64,000 nucleotides of DNA, from NCBI RefSeq assembly GCF_900143055.1, contig NZ_FRCW01000003.1, positions 310,001 to 374,000 on the forward strand, written 5' to 3'. The notes beneath the pieces were generated by a model. It was given only the letters and a program-made list of their open reading frames with translations. It was not told the origin of the DNA and did not search any database. How positions within the stretch are numbered: the stretch's first letter is position 1; the number at the start of each line of letters is the position of its first letter. The position numbers and the translations under genes are program-made. Positions 55,039 to 63,282 of this stretch are shown here, in pieces. The stretch comes from Fibrobacter sp. UWR3. Lineage in GTDB: Bacteria; Fibrobacterota; Fibrobacteria; Fibrobacterales; Fibrobacteraceae.

Positions 55039-55062
55039 CCCTTAGACATTCAATTCAGGAGA

Positions 55063-55977
55063 TTATTCGAGAACGATCTTCTGAGAGAGCTTGACGTTCT
55101 TGCCAGCAACGCGGAGCATGTAGACACCGGCGTCGAGGCTAGAGAGGTCCATAGCGGAGCTGACGGTAGCAGACTTCACAACCTGGCCCTGGAGGTTGAT
55201 CACTTCAGCCTTGGCGGAAGAGATGCCAGAGAAGGAGAGGGTGCGACCAGAGAGCATGGCCTTGGCAGAACCGGCAGCGGCGATAGACTTGACGCTGATC
55301 GGACTGGTGGAGCACATGCCGTTAGAACCGACCTTCTGGATGAGGAAGTCGCCAGAGGTACCGGCAGTGCCTTCGAACTTCAGCTTGATAGCAGCAGTCT
55401 TGGCGAGGACGGTAGCCTGGTCAACAATCGTGCCCCAGCCGGTGCCCTGCTTGAACTTGCTCCACGGGAAGTCGGAAGCGGTAATGGTAGCAGCCTTAGC
55501 GACAGTGGCCTTGTAGTTGTTGTATTTAGTCACGGTAGCTTCGTCTTCAACACCGAGTTCGATGCCGAAACCGAGCGTGGACTGGTAGGAAAGGCAAATG
55601 CCGCCCCAAGCGGTAATGTCAACACCTTCCTGGCCTTCGCTCCAGATGTTGAAGCCGATACCGGCATACGGATAGTCGTAACCAGCGCCGAGGGTGATGG
55701 TGGCCTTGATGCCGCCGTAGGCTTCAACGAGCGGGCCGTAGAAGTTGTCGTAAGCGTTGGCTTCGACGTCGGCCGGGAACGTAAAGGCAGAAGCACCGCC
55801 ATCGTTCGCGTCGTTGTAATCGTACCAGTAGCCGGACGTTTCTTCGTCGGAACCGGTTTCAACCTTACCTTCGGTATCGGTGGTGCCGTCCCAGAGGAAG
55901 GTAGAAGAAACTGCGCCCTGAGCGAAAGCCATAGCGGCTGCGCCAGCAACGGCTGCGAGTGTCATTTTCTTGTTCAT
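55063..55977 (-). CDS. Secreted carbohydrate-binding-like protein with T9SS-like sorting domain (copy 2)
   Basis: 304 residues. Signal peptide MNKKMTLAAVAGAAAMAFA; same two-domain plan as the neighbour. Fewer than ten substitutions separate the two over the first ~220 mature residues, while the junction before the sorting domain differs (MCSTSPISVKS here, MCSCCSGIKA there). Its leader is about 55 nt and begins near a TATATTTG element (56033-56040). Tandem duplication of a highly expressed surface protein is the simplest reading. Confidence 0.75.
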   Translation of the reverse strand: MNKKMTLAAVAGAAAMAFAQGAVSSTFLWDGTTDTEGKVETGSDEETSGYWYDYNDANDGGASAFTFPADVEANAYDNFYGPLVEAYGGIKATITLGAGYDYPYAGIGFNIWSEGQEGVDITAWGGICLSYQSTLGFGIELGVEDEATVTKYNNYKATVAKAATITASDFPWSKFKQGTGWGTIVDQATVLAKTAAIKLKFEGTAGTSGDFLIQKVGSNGMCSTSPISVKSIAAAGSAKAMLSGRTLSFSGISSAKAEVINLQGQVVKSATVSSAMDLSSLDAGVYMLRVAGKNVKLSQKIVLE

Positions 55978-56032
55978 AGTATCTCTCTCTTTTTTTTTTG
56001 TGAACGCCCCCCGAAGGGAGCAAGGTTTAACG

Positions 56033-56040
56033 CAAATATA
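56033..56040 (-). promoter_or_regulatory. TATATTTG -7 element of the carbohydrate-binding-like gene
   Basis: Perfect TAnnTTTG match; transcript would carry a ~50 nt leader. The rest of the 375-bp gap to the GH5 gene (55978-56352) holds no recognised element besides the GH5 promoter. Confidence 0.6.
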
Positions 56041-56326
56041 TCTTTTTTTTTTGAATGTGCAAGAACAAAAATCAAAAAATAAGCATTTTCCGAAAATGAG
56101 TTCATTTCGTCACACTTTTGCCCACAATCGTAGAAAATAGGAACTAACTACCCCGAACCGGCATACGCGGTCCGGCTTTGGTGCGACCTGCGTCACTGTA
56201 AAAAGAATTTTACTAGTAATTGCGGTTCTATTAAATATTTTTAAGGCGGGAAACGGGTGTAGTGTTTAGGACACGAAAGTAAACAAGGAAAACGACATTT
56301 TACATCAGAAATAAAGACATATAATT

Positions 56327-56334
56327 TATTTTTG
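56327..56334 (+). promoter_or_regulatory. TATTTTTG -7 element of the GH5 gene
   Basis: TAnnTTTG match 18 nt before ATG 56353; AAGGAG lies between. Confidence 0.5.
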
Positions 56335-56352
56335 ATGCAAAAGGAGTCTTTT

Positions 56353-58569
56353 ATGACGATGTTCAGTAAAACTGTCAAGGCGATTGCAGCAGGCGCTATC
56401 CTCCTCGGGGCGGTAGAAGCCAACGCAGCAGCCGCAAACGCAAAACCCCTCCGCATAGGTCCCGTGCAGGTGCATGGCGTCCTGGGAACCAGCGGCAACA
56501 AAATCGTCGGCCAGAAGAGCGGCAAAGAAGCCATGCTCCGCGGCATGAGCATGTTCTGGTCCGATGCTACCGGCATCCAGTACTACAACAAGGAAGTCAT
56601 CAAGTGGGCCGTCAACAATCTGAAAATCGACGTGTTCCGCTACGCCATGGGTGTCCAGTACTACGATAGCGATGGCGGCACAAGCAACAAGCTTGATGAC
56701 AACTATTCCTACATGAAGGCAGGGGACACGCAGAAGAGCAAGATCGACCAAATGGTCGAAGCCGCTATCGAGAACGACATCTATATCATCATCGACTGGC
56801 ACAGCCACCGCGCCGACAGCGAAAAAAGCCAGGCCGCTTCGTTCTTTAAGGAAATGGCCCAAAAATACAATAACGTCCCGAACATCATCTGGGAAGTGTT
56901 CAACGAGCCTGTCAACCAAGGCTCAGGCGCTATCGCAAGCTATGCGAACGACGTCATCAGCGGCATCCGTGGCACAGGCAACAACAACCTCGCCCTCGTA
57001 GGTACCCCGAACTGGTCCCAGATGCCAAATGGGTCCTGCGGTACCGTAAACCAAAAGAACGTCGGCTACGTGTTCCACTTCTACGCAGGCACGCACTCCG
57101 TGGGTCAATTCAGCGGCAACATCAATAGCTGCAGGAGCAACAACGCCGTGTTCATTACCGAATGGGGTACCACAACCGCCGACGGTAAGAGCGATGCCAA
57201 TACAAGTGCATCTTCCGAATGGACCAACTTCATGGAGCAGAACAAGATTAGCAACTGCAACTGGAGCTTGCGCCAGAAGGTGACCACGATCGGTAACGCA
57301 TCCGATGAAGGTTCCGCCATGTTCGCCGGCGACAAGGCCCTAATTACGCAGGCAGCCCTCTCCGCTGCAAGCTACACCAATTCCGGCACCTTCGTGAAGA
57401 ACTACCTCACCAAGAACGCTACCGACTGGGCTAGCCAATTCGCAGCGACACTCAAGAGTGGCAGCTGCTCCTTCACTGCAACCACCGTCAAGGAAACTGC
57501 GGGCAGCATCGCAAGCTCGCTGAAGTCGGGCTGCACCTATACTTCTAGCAACGAAGCCGTCGTAACGAACGCCGGTGCGATTGTCGGTCCGGGCTTTGTC
57601 ATCATGACCGGCAATGACGGTTCCCAGTCGGTCGTCACCGTGACCGAAGAACCCAAACAGACCATCGCCGGCTTCGAAGACTTCAACTGCTACATCAGCG
57701 GCTCCTGCACCAAGAGCCACACCATGGATGACATGGATGGCGACGGCAAGCAGGAAGTCGTCGTGAACGCCACCGGCAAGACCGACCAGGGCGCCACCTA
57801 CACCCTCAAGTCCCTGAACGAAAGCATCGTGAAGGTCAACAAGGCCACCTGCACCGGCAAGAAGTGCTACGGCAGCCTCAAGAACTCACAGGTGAACATG
57901 TTCGAATTCACGGGCACCATCGGTGAAGCCAAGATCGTGGCTACGGCACCCGCCGTCACGGGCTACATCGCCATGAACGACACCATTACCATTCAGTTCA
58001 CCAAGACCGGCGACAAGGTCGGCGGCGACTTCAAGAACATGAAGGTCGCGAAGGGCTCCACCACGGCAGTTACCTTCCCCACCGAAACCACCTACGGCAA
58101 GGCCCCCATCACCTACACCTTCGACGGCCAGGCTGCCTCGCCCTACATTGAATATATCCCCGGCGCCCCGGGCTACCTCATCGCGGGTAACGAAGACGCC
58201 ATCGTGACGGTGACGGCAACCGCTCCCGAAACCGCAGAACGCGCCGCAACCGACCTCTCGATTACCATCATCGTGGGCGACAGCGCCACTGCGGCAAGCA
58301 AGGGCAACGTGCCTATACCGTTCGTCGCGAAGGCTGCGGGCAAATTCTCCGCGCAGTTCGTCAACGGCGGCATGGTCCTGAAGGCGACCCGTAGCGGAAG
58401 CGCCTCCGTCGAGGTGATTACTAGCCTCGGCCAGGTGGCAAAGAGCATGCAGGTGAACCTCGCTGCGGGCCACAACTGGATTCCGGTTGCAGGCATCAGC
58501 ACGGGCAAGTACATCGTCCGCGTAAAGCAGGGAAGCAGCATCCAGAGCTTCATCCTCGAAAAGAAGTAA
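56353..58569 (+). CDS. Glycoside hydrolase family 5 endoglucanase, secreted
   Basis: 738 residues. AAGGAG supports ATG 56353; signal peptide TVKAIAAGAILLGAVEANA. GH5 catalytic domain about 35-330 with LRGMSMFWSD, IIIDWHSH, acid/base E185 in EVFNEPVNQ and nucleophile E270 in VFITEWGTT. The middle (about 370-640) is Thr/Cys-rich with Ig-like beta segments (GKAPITYTFDGQAASPYIEY). The last ~75 residues (SASVEVITSLGQVAKSMQVN, GKYIVRVKQGSSIQSFILEK) look like a type IX sorting domain. Cleaves internal beta-1,4-glucan bonds by a retaining mechanism; fits the cellulolytic lifestyle. Own promoter and terminator. Confidence 0.92.
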   Translation: MTMFSKTVKAIAAGAILLGAVEANAAAANAKPLRIGPVQVHGVLGTSGNKIVGQKSGKEAMLRGMSMFWSDATGIQYYNKEVIKWAVNNLKIDVFRYAMGVQYYDSDGGTSNKLDDNYSYMKAGDTQKSKIDQMVEAAIENDIYIIIDWHSHRADSEKSQAASFFKEMAQKYNNVPNIIWEVFNEPVNQGSGAIASYANDVISGIRGTGNNNLALVGTPNWSQMPNGSCGTVNQKNVGYVFHFYAGTHSVGQFSGNINSCRSNNAVFITEWGTTTADGKSDANTSASSEWTNFMEQNKISNCNWSLRQKVTTIGNASDEGSAMFAGDKALITQAALSAASYTNSGTFVKNYLTKNATDWASQFAATLKSGSCSFTATTVKETAGSIASSLKSGCTYTSSNEAVVTNAGAIVGPGFVIMTGNDGSQSVVTVTEEPKQTIAGFEDFNCYISGSCTKSHTMDDMDGDGKQEVVVNATGKTDQGATYTLKSLNESIVKVNKATCTGKKCYGSLKNSQVNMFEFTGTIGEAKIVATAPAVTGYIAMNDTITIQFTKTGDKVGGDFKNMKVAKGSTTAVTFPTETTYGKAPITYTFDGQAASPYIEYIPGAPGYLIAGNEDAIVTVTATAPETAERAATDLSITIIVGDSATAASKGNVPIPFVAKAAGKFSAQFVNGGMVLKATRSGSASVEVITSLGQVAKSMQVNLAAGHNWIPVAGISTGKYIVRVKQGSSIQSFILEKK

Positions 58570-58597
58570 GCCGGATTCCCTTACGCTAAGGCATTTA

Positions 58598-58627
58598 ATC
58601 CCCGGGCAACACGCCCGGGGATTTTTT
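58598..58627 (+). terminator. Terminator of the GH5 gene
   Basis: ATCCCCGGGC-AACAC-GCCCGGGGAT, perfect 10-bp stem, followed by TTTTTG. Confidence 0.88.
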
Positions 58628-58705
58628 GCATATGAGAACGAGCATCTCTGTCGAATCCACATGCCCTTTTCCATAAAATACGGGACGGGTTAATAGCCCA
58701 CATAC

Positions 58706-58730
58706 GTCACTCTCGCGAAGGCGAGAGTCT
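58706..58730. repeat. 24-bp palindromic repeat GTCACTCTCGCG...CGAGAGTCT
   Basis: Intergenic copy of the dispersed palindrome, upstream of a GIY-YIG gene. Confidence 0.75.
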
Positions 58731-58797
58731 ATCTAGGCATTAAAAAGAATGGATAATCTTCTGGTTATTATCTCTATGATTTTATAGATTACAGCCC

Positions 58798-59106
58798 ATG
58801 AACAGAACAAATGATTTAAAGCCATTCTCAACCTATATCTTGAGCAACTACAACAAGACTGTTCTCTACATAGGTATCACAAACGATTTAAAAAGAAGAA
58901 TATGCGAGCATAAATCCAAATTAGATCCCAATTCCTTTACCGCAAAATACAACGTCGATAGACTTGTCTATTTCGAGCAATTTCAATCAATAAACGATGC
59001 TATCGCCCGAGAAAAACAAATAAAACATTGGAACCGTGAATGGAAAGAAAATCTAATAAACAGAAGCAACCCTAACTGGGATGATTTGTTCGATTATTCT
59101 TTATAA
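58798..59106 (+). CDS. Small GIY-YIG nuclease family protein
   Basis: 102 residues, the size of the UPF0213/YhbQ-like group. The signature is divided as FSTYILSNYNK...VLYIGITNDLKRRICEHK, in which TYI and YIG are the namesake strands, followed by Arg/His (RRICEHK) and the metal-ligand Glu in AREKQIKHWNREWK. Ends in NPNWDDLFDY as is usual. A single-domain nuclease; role in DNA repair or mobile elements is not settled. Palindromic repeats flank it on both sides (58706 and 59115), and its GC is lower than its neighbours, so transfer as a small repeat-bounded unit is possible. Confidence 0.85.
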   Translation: MNRTNDLKPFSTYILSNYNKTVLYIGITNDLKRRICEHKSKLDPNSFTAKYNVDRLVYFEQFQSINDAIAREKQIKHWNREWKENLINRSNPNWDDLFDYSL

Positions 59107-59114
59107 TATTGATA

Positions 59115-59140
59115 GATGTCCGCCTACGCGGACATGACAA
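59115..59140. repeat. 24-bp palindromic repeat, divergent copy
   Basis: GATGTCCGCCTACGCGGACATGAC; reverse orientation, arms GTCCGC/GCGGAC; compare 11846-11866. Confidence 0.65.
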
Positions 59141-59204
59141 GAAACTTAGCAAGCACTATACATGCCATCACATAGGCGAAAATACCATTCCCCCATGCAA
59201 AATA

Positions 59205-59236
59205 CATAAAAAAAGAAGGCTCCCTGAAAAGGGAGC
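59205..59236 (-). terminator. Terminator of the barrel-lipoprotein-GH18 operon
   Basis: GCTCCCT-TTTC-AGGGAGC on the minus strand, then CTTCTTTTTTT. Confidence 0.85.
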
Positions 59237-59264
59237 TCTTAAACTTGCTGATAGAGAGCGAGAA

Positions 59265-60323
59265 TTACTTCTTCTTCGCGGGCTTGTAGTTCACGTCCGG
59301 GCGAAGTTCCAGGCCAATCGTCACCAGGATGGAAACGATGGGTTCGTGGTGGTCCTGCGAGAGGTCGTAAACGGCCACGCCGGCGTAGCCATTGTTCTTC
59401 ACGTTCTCGGCAACTGCCTTCACGGAAGGAATGCCCATGAACACGATGGCTTCTTCCTTGCTCACGGCGATTTCGGACTGGGAGTCGGAATCGTAAGAAA
59501 CCTTGTAGTCCGGAGTATCGAACTTGCCCATGAGTTCCTTGTACGGCAGGTAACCTTCGTTACCGCTACCCGTACCGTTGTGCGAAGAACCGAAGCCTGT
59601 CGCACCGAGGAAGGACTTTCCGTAGAAGTACACGACCGGGTTCAGGAGATCCTTCTGGATGCCCGCACCGGCGGCCTTCTCGAGTGTCTCTGCAATGAAC
59701 TTTCCGCCCTGGTTCGGAACGAGCGAGGAGTTGTCCTCGTTCATCTGGTCGGGCATGAACACGTTGATGTAGCTCAGCTTGTTCATCACTTCGGCGGTAT
59801 AGGGTTCCATCGCCACGTAGGGGTACATGGTAGATGCCACGATAGAGCCGGAGAAGGCATCCACGAGGGCGTTCACCATCTTGGCATACCCTTCGGCATC
59901 TTCTGCCGTGAGATTCTGCCAGTCGAGTTCCACACCCTTCGCGTTGTGGCTACCGACCCATTCCTTCACGTTCGAAACGAAGGTGGAGAGGAGTTCGTCG
60001 GAACCGGCGATAGTCTTCAGGGCGCCCTCGGCTTCCATGCCGCCCACAGAAACCACGAGGTTCACGTTGTTCGCCGCGCACATGACAGCGAGCGAATCGT
60101 AGTTGGGGGCATCGTTCTCATCGGGGAAGGCAAGCGAGCCGTCTTCACTCGGAGTAAGGGACGAATAGTGAATATGGGTCACCGTGTTGTAGCGGATATC
60201 CTTCGGGTAGAACTGGGAATACTGGCTCCAGTACGGGAAATAGCCAATCACCTTGTCGGCTGCGGCCTGGGACATTGCCACGCAAGCAACCGCGACTGTC
60301 GTTACAATAAGCTTGAGATTCAT
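59265..60323 (-). CDS. GH18 (chitinase-fold) protein with degenerate catalytic motif
   Basis: 352 residues; AAGGTGGG precedes ATG 60323. Signal peptide MNLKLIVTTVAVACVAMSQA. TIM-barrel landmarks of GH18: KVIGYFPYWSQYSQF (strand 1), THIHYSSL, LVVSVGG (SxGG, 89-95), and at the catalytic strand KGVELDWQNL, where canonical DGxDxDWE is expected. Thus the first Asp is Lys, the second is Glu and the acid/base Glu is Gln 136. Hydrolysis is unlikely; a binding (chi-lectin-like) role is inferred. Last gene of an operon with a lipoprotein and two barrels. The gene is intact, so it is not simply decaying. Confidence 0.75.
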   Translation of the reverse strand: MNLKLIVTTVAVACVAMSQAAADKVIGYFPYWSQYSQFYPKDIRYNTVTHIHYSSLTPSEDGSLAFPDENDAPNYDSLAVMCAANNVNLVVSVGGMEAEGALKTIAGSDELLSTFVSNVKEWVGSHNAKGVELDWQNLTAEDAEGYAKMVNALVDAFSGSIVASTMYPYVAMEPYTAEVMNKLSYINVFMPDQMNEDNSSLVPNQGGKFIAETLEKAAGAGIQKDLLNPVVYFYGKSFLGATGFGSSHNGTGSGNEGYLPYKELMGKFDTPDYKVSYDSDSQSEIAVSKEEAIVFMGIPSVKAVAENVKNNGYAGVAVYDLSQDHHEPIVSILVTIGLELRPDVNYKPAKKK

Positions 60324-60337
60324 GATATTTCCCACCT

Positions 60338-61126
60338 TTATTCAGCTGAACTTGAACTTTCTGCGGAGGCTTCTTCGCTGCTGGAACTGTCCGTAGCAGG
60401 CTCGCCGCCCTCGCTGCTGGAGCTATCGGCAGCGGGTTCGCCACCTTCGCTCGAACTGGATTCGTCACCTGCGGCATCGGAGGATTCCGGCTTAGCGGCA
60501 GAGCTCGAGCTTTCGGGCTCGTCGACAATCGCTTCGGGACAATCATCCTCGACCGGGTCGCAATCCATGCAGTAGGTCACGCCTTCGCTTGCGCAGTACA
60601 CGTGCTTGGAATAACCAATCGCGGAATTTTCGTCCTGCTGGCATTCACCCTTCTTCACGAGGTTTGCATCCGTCGTGGCGCAAGTGCGGTACGGACGGCC
60701 ACCAATGACACCATAAACAACGTACTGCCTTTCGATGGCGGCCGTATCGAGCGTAAGCGTATCAAAGATGGCGGCTTCGTTGTCGACACCATAGATGTTG
60801 TACGCCCTGACAACCTTCATCTTGTTCTTGTCGGTCCAGAAGTCCGTCTTGGTAAATCCCATATAGTTCGTTGCAAGCAATTCCACCGTCGGCGTATCCG
60901 CGAGGAAGGCAGCATCGTCGTTTTCGGCACCCGAAAGGGTGTTCATGATGAGCACCTGATCCTTGAGCTGCAGGCTACGCAGATCCGGGTTCACCTTGAT
61001 ATACTCGGCAGCCGACCAATCCTTCGGGAAGTTTTCCTCGATCGGGTTATCCACTTCCAAGGAGGAGCAAGCCAGGAGCACCAGGGTGGCGCCGGCTGCT
61101 AAAAGAGAAATCTTCACATTCTTCAT
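60338..61126 (-). CDS. Lipoprotein with C-terminal Ser/Glu repeat tail
   Basis: 262 residues; lipobox VLLAC with Cys 20 (LLACSSLEV). The body (about 25-185) has several Cys pairs (CASEGVTYCMDCDPVEDDCP) and no recognised domain. Unlike the usual Fibrobacter layout, the Ser-rich part is C-terminal: SSSSEGGEPAADSSSSEGGEPATDSSSSEE, three repeats of SSSSEGGEPA. It follows the barrel gene by 11 nt and precedes the GH18 gene by 14 nt. Confidence 0.72.
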   Translation of the reverse strand: MKNVKISLLAAGATLVLLACSSLEVDNPIEENFPKDWSAAEYIKVNPDLRSLQLKDQVLIMNTLSGAENDDAAFLADTPTVELLATNYMGFTKTDFWTDKNKMKVVRAYNIYGVDNEAAIFDTLTLDTAAIERQYVVYGVIGGRPYRTCATTDANLVKKGECQQDENSAIGYSKHVYCASEGVTYCMDCDPVEDDCPEAIVDEPESSSSAAKPESSDAAGDESSSSEGGEPAADSSSSEGGEPATDSSSSEEASAESSSSAE

Positions 61127-61137
61127 CTACGACCTCA

Positions 61138-63267
61138 CTAGAAATTGACCGTAACTTCGGCGGTGATAAGGTTCTTGTCGATAGAAAGTTCTTTCTTCTC
61201 GAATTCGCCAACGGCATTGATCGTCTGGTAGTCGACGCTGTTCTTGAGCATGCCGTAACGGACGGTAATGTAGGATTCGGGAGCGATGCGGACCTTGGGG
61301 CCCGCGAGCAGGAGCATCTCGTCGACAGCCTGCACGAAGGACATCCCGACCGGAAGGCCGGTCACGCCGACGCCGAACCCGTCGCCTTCGAACTTCTTGT
61401 TAAGCATCTGCACGCCTGCCTGCAAGGCAACCGGGCCCCAGATATCGGCGGTAAGGCCGGCAACGATTCTCTGGGCGGAGCGCTTGAAGTAGGAATCCTC
61501 GGTAGTCTTCTCGAAGGAGCCCTGAACCTCGAGCTTGCGGGCGAGCGAAGGAACGAGACGGCCCACGTTCACGCCGAGGCCTGCGCCGATGGTCGTGAAC
61601 TTGTTGTCGCCTTCCACTTCGCTGTACTGCGAGAAGCGGCCGTTCAGAGTGATGGCGTCGTTCCAGTCGGCATCGAGAGATACCGCGAAGCCCTTGCGGT
61701 TAGGAGTTGCACGGCCAAGCGGCATCGCGAGATTCACGGACGGGTCCATCATGAGGAGAGCCTGGGCCACTTCCATCTTCTTCATGGTGTTCGCGTCGTA
61801 ACCGTTGCGGTAGAAGTGCGCGAGCTTGAAGTTGTTGTAGAGGCGCCAGTACATGTTTTCCGAAACGGAGTTGCCCGAAAGCACGGTAGCCGTTCCCGAA
61901 CTCATGAGGGTCGAAGCCGTCAGGAGGTCGGTATTGTAGACCATGAAGTAGAGGTTCTCGAGGTTACCCGAGGCGAAGCTCGATACGAGAGCCTGGTCGA
62001 CATCGCCGTACAGCGCGTTTGCATTGAAGATTACGCCGTTGTTCGTGTAGTTGGGCGTGGAGGCGAGTTCGGACCAGAACTTTTCGTCGTTCTGGAGGTA
62101 AGAGGCATTCAGGTTGAAGCCGATGCCGGAGAAGTCACCCTTCGCGAAGAGTTCTGCGTAGAAGGCGGAACCCTTCTCGTCCATGACATCAACCGTACCG
62201 CGCTCGTTGTTGATCGCATCCACGATCGTCGCCACGTAGATGACGGAGTCCATCAGGTCGCCGTACGGAGCTTCCGTAATCTTGGTGCCGAACTTGGGGC
62301 TCGGCGACATGGTCTCGGCATCGATATCCCACCAGGACATTGCGTATTCGCCGTTAATCCCGAAGGTAATCGGCAGAGACGCAAGCATCTTCTTGGAATC
62401 GAAGCCCAGCTGGAACGAAAGCACGTGGTTGTCGTCGTACATGATCGTATCGTTCAGTTCCATTTCGCGGGAACGCGTGGAAAGACGGCGGTCAAACACG
62501 CTCACGTAGTTCGCACCGACATTCGCGCCGAACAGTTCAACACCACCACGGAGACCGTAGGCATAGCGGTCAGACCAGTCGAAGTCGAAAAACACCTGGT
62601 CGTTCTTCTTTGCGGTGTTGCGCATACGGGAACCGGTCACCTGCGCGTAGATGTTGTCGATGGAACCCACGGCACCGCTATGGTAGGCGGCGTTCAGGCC
62701 CTGCATCAGGCGGCGAGACGTAGTATCGAGGTTACGTGCCGCAAGAGCCTCCACGCGGTTCTGCGCGAAGATTTCGGGTTCCTGGAGGATTTCCATCTGC
62801 GGGGTGAAGATGGTGAGCGGGGAGTACGCAACACGCATGTAACCCAAGTTGAAATCCACGTGGTTGTTCAGGATATTGCCATCGTAGCTGAACCAGTGGC
62901 CAATCGCGGGGTTGTTGTTTTCGTCAACGCCGCTCTGCCAATCCTTGTGCAGGCGGAGCTGCACGTCGAGGCGGGTCTCGGAAGAAGGCTGGGCGAGGAA
63001 CCTGAGGTTCACGTCGGTATAGCCCTGGTTTTCCTGAGTCGCGGACTGGTCGAGGAACTGGTCAGAAGAAGCCATGGAAGTGAGAGCCCCCGCCTTGGCG
63101 GTTCCGCCCAAGCGGAGTCCGAGAATGGACTGGTTCAGAGAATCCAGCTTCTGCAAGAGGGACGTCTGCTTTTCGGCAACCGCGGCATCGCCTTCAGCGA
63201 ATGCGGCGACCGCAGAGAACATCAAGGCAGATGCAAAAATGATCGAGGTCTTTTTAGTATTCATCAT
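61138..63267 (-). CDS. Large outer-membrane beta-barrel protein
   Basis: 709 residues. GGAGG 8 nt before ATG 63267 (a second ATG follows directly). Signal peptide TSIIFASALMFSAVAAFA, a short coiled region (EKQTSLLQKLDSLNQSIL), then alternating strands (VNLRFLAQPSSETRLDVQLRLHKDW, NNHVDFNLGYMRVAYSPL) to the C-terminal ITAEVTVNF with terminal Phe. Probable porin-like or adhesin barrel; no named family. Part of a four-gene operon. Confidence 0.75.
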   Translation of the reverse strand: MMNTKKTSIIFASALMFSAVAAFAEGDAAVAEKQTSLLQKLDSLNQSILGLRLGGTAKAGALTSMASSDQFLDQSATQENQGYTDVNLRFLAQPSSETRLDVQLRLHKDWQSGVDENNNPAIGHWFSYDGNILNNHVDFNLGYMRVAYSPLTIFTPQMEILQEPEIFAQNRVEALAARNLDTTSRRLMQGLNAAYHSGAVGSIDNIYAQVTGSRMRNTAKKNDQVFFDFDWSDRYAYGLRGGVELFGANVGANYVSVFDRRLSTRSREMELNDTIMYDDNHVLSFQLGFDSKKMLASLPITFGINGEYAMSWWDIDAETMSPSPKFGTKITEAPYGDLMDSVIYVATIVDAINNERGTVDVMDEKGSAFYAELFAKGDFSGIGFNLNASYLQNDEKFWSELASTPNYTNNGVIFNANALYGDVDQALVSSFASGNLENLYFMVYNTDLLTASTLMSSGTATVLSGNSVSENMYWRLYNNFKLAHFYRNGYDANTMKKMEVAQALLMMDPSVNLAMPLGRATPNRKGFAVSLDADWNDAITLNGRFSQYSEVEGDNKFTTIGAGLGVNVGRLVPSLARKLEVQGSFEKTTEDSYFKRSAQRIVAGLTADIWGPVALQAGVQMLNKKFEGDGFGVGVTGLPVGMSFVQAVDEMLLLAGPKVRIAPESYITVRYGMLKNSVDYQTINAVGEFEKKELSIDKNLITAEVTVNF

Positions 63268-63282
63268 TTTTCATTCCTCCCA

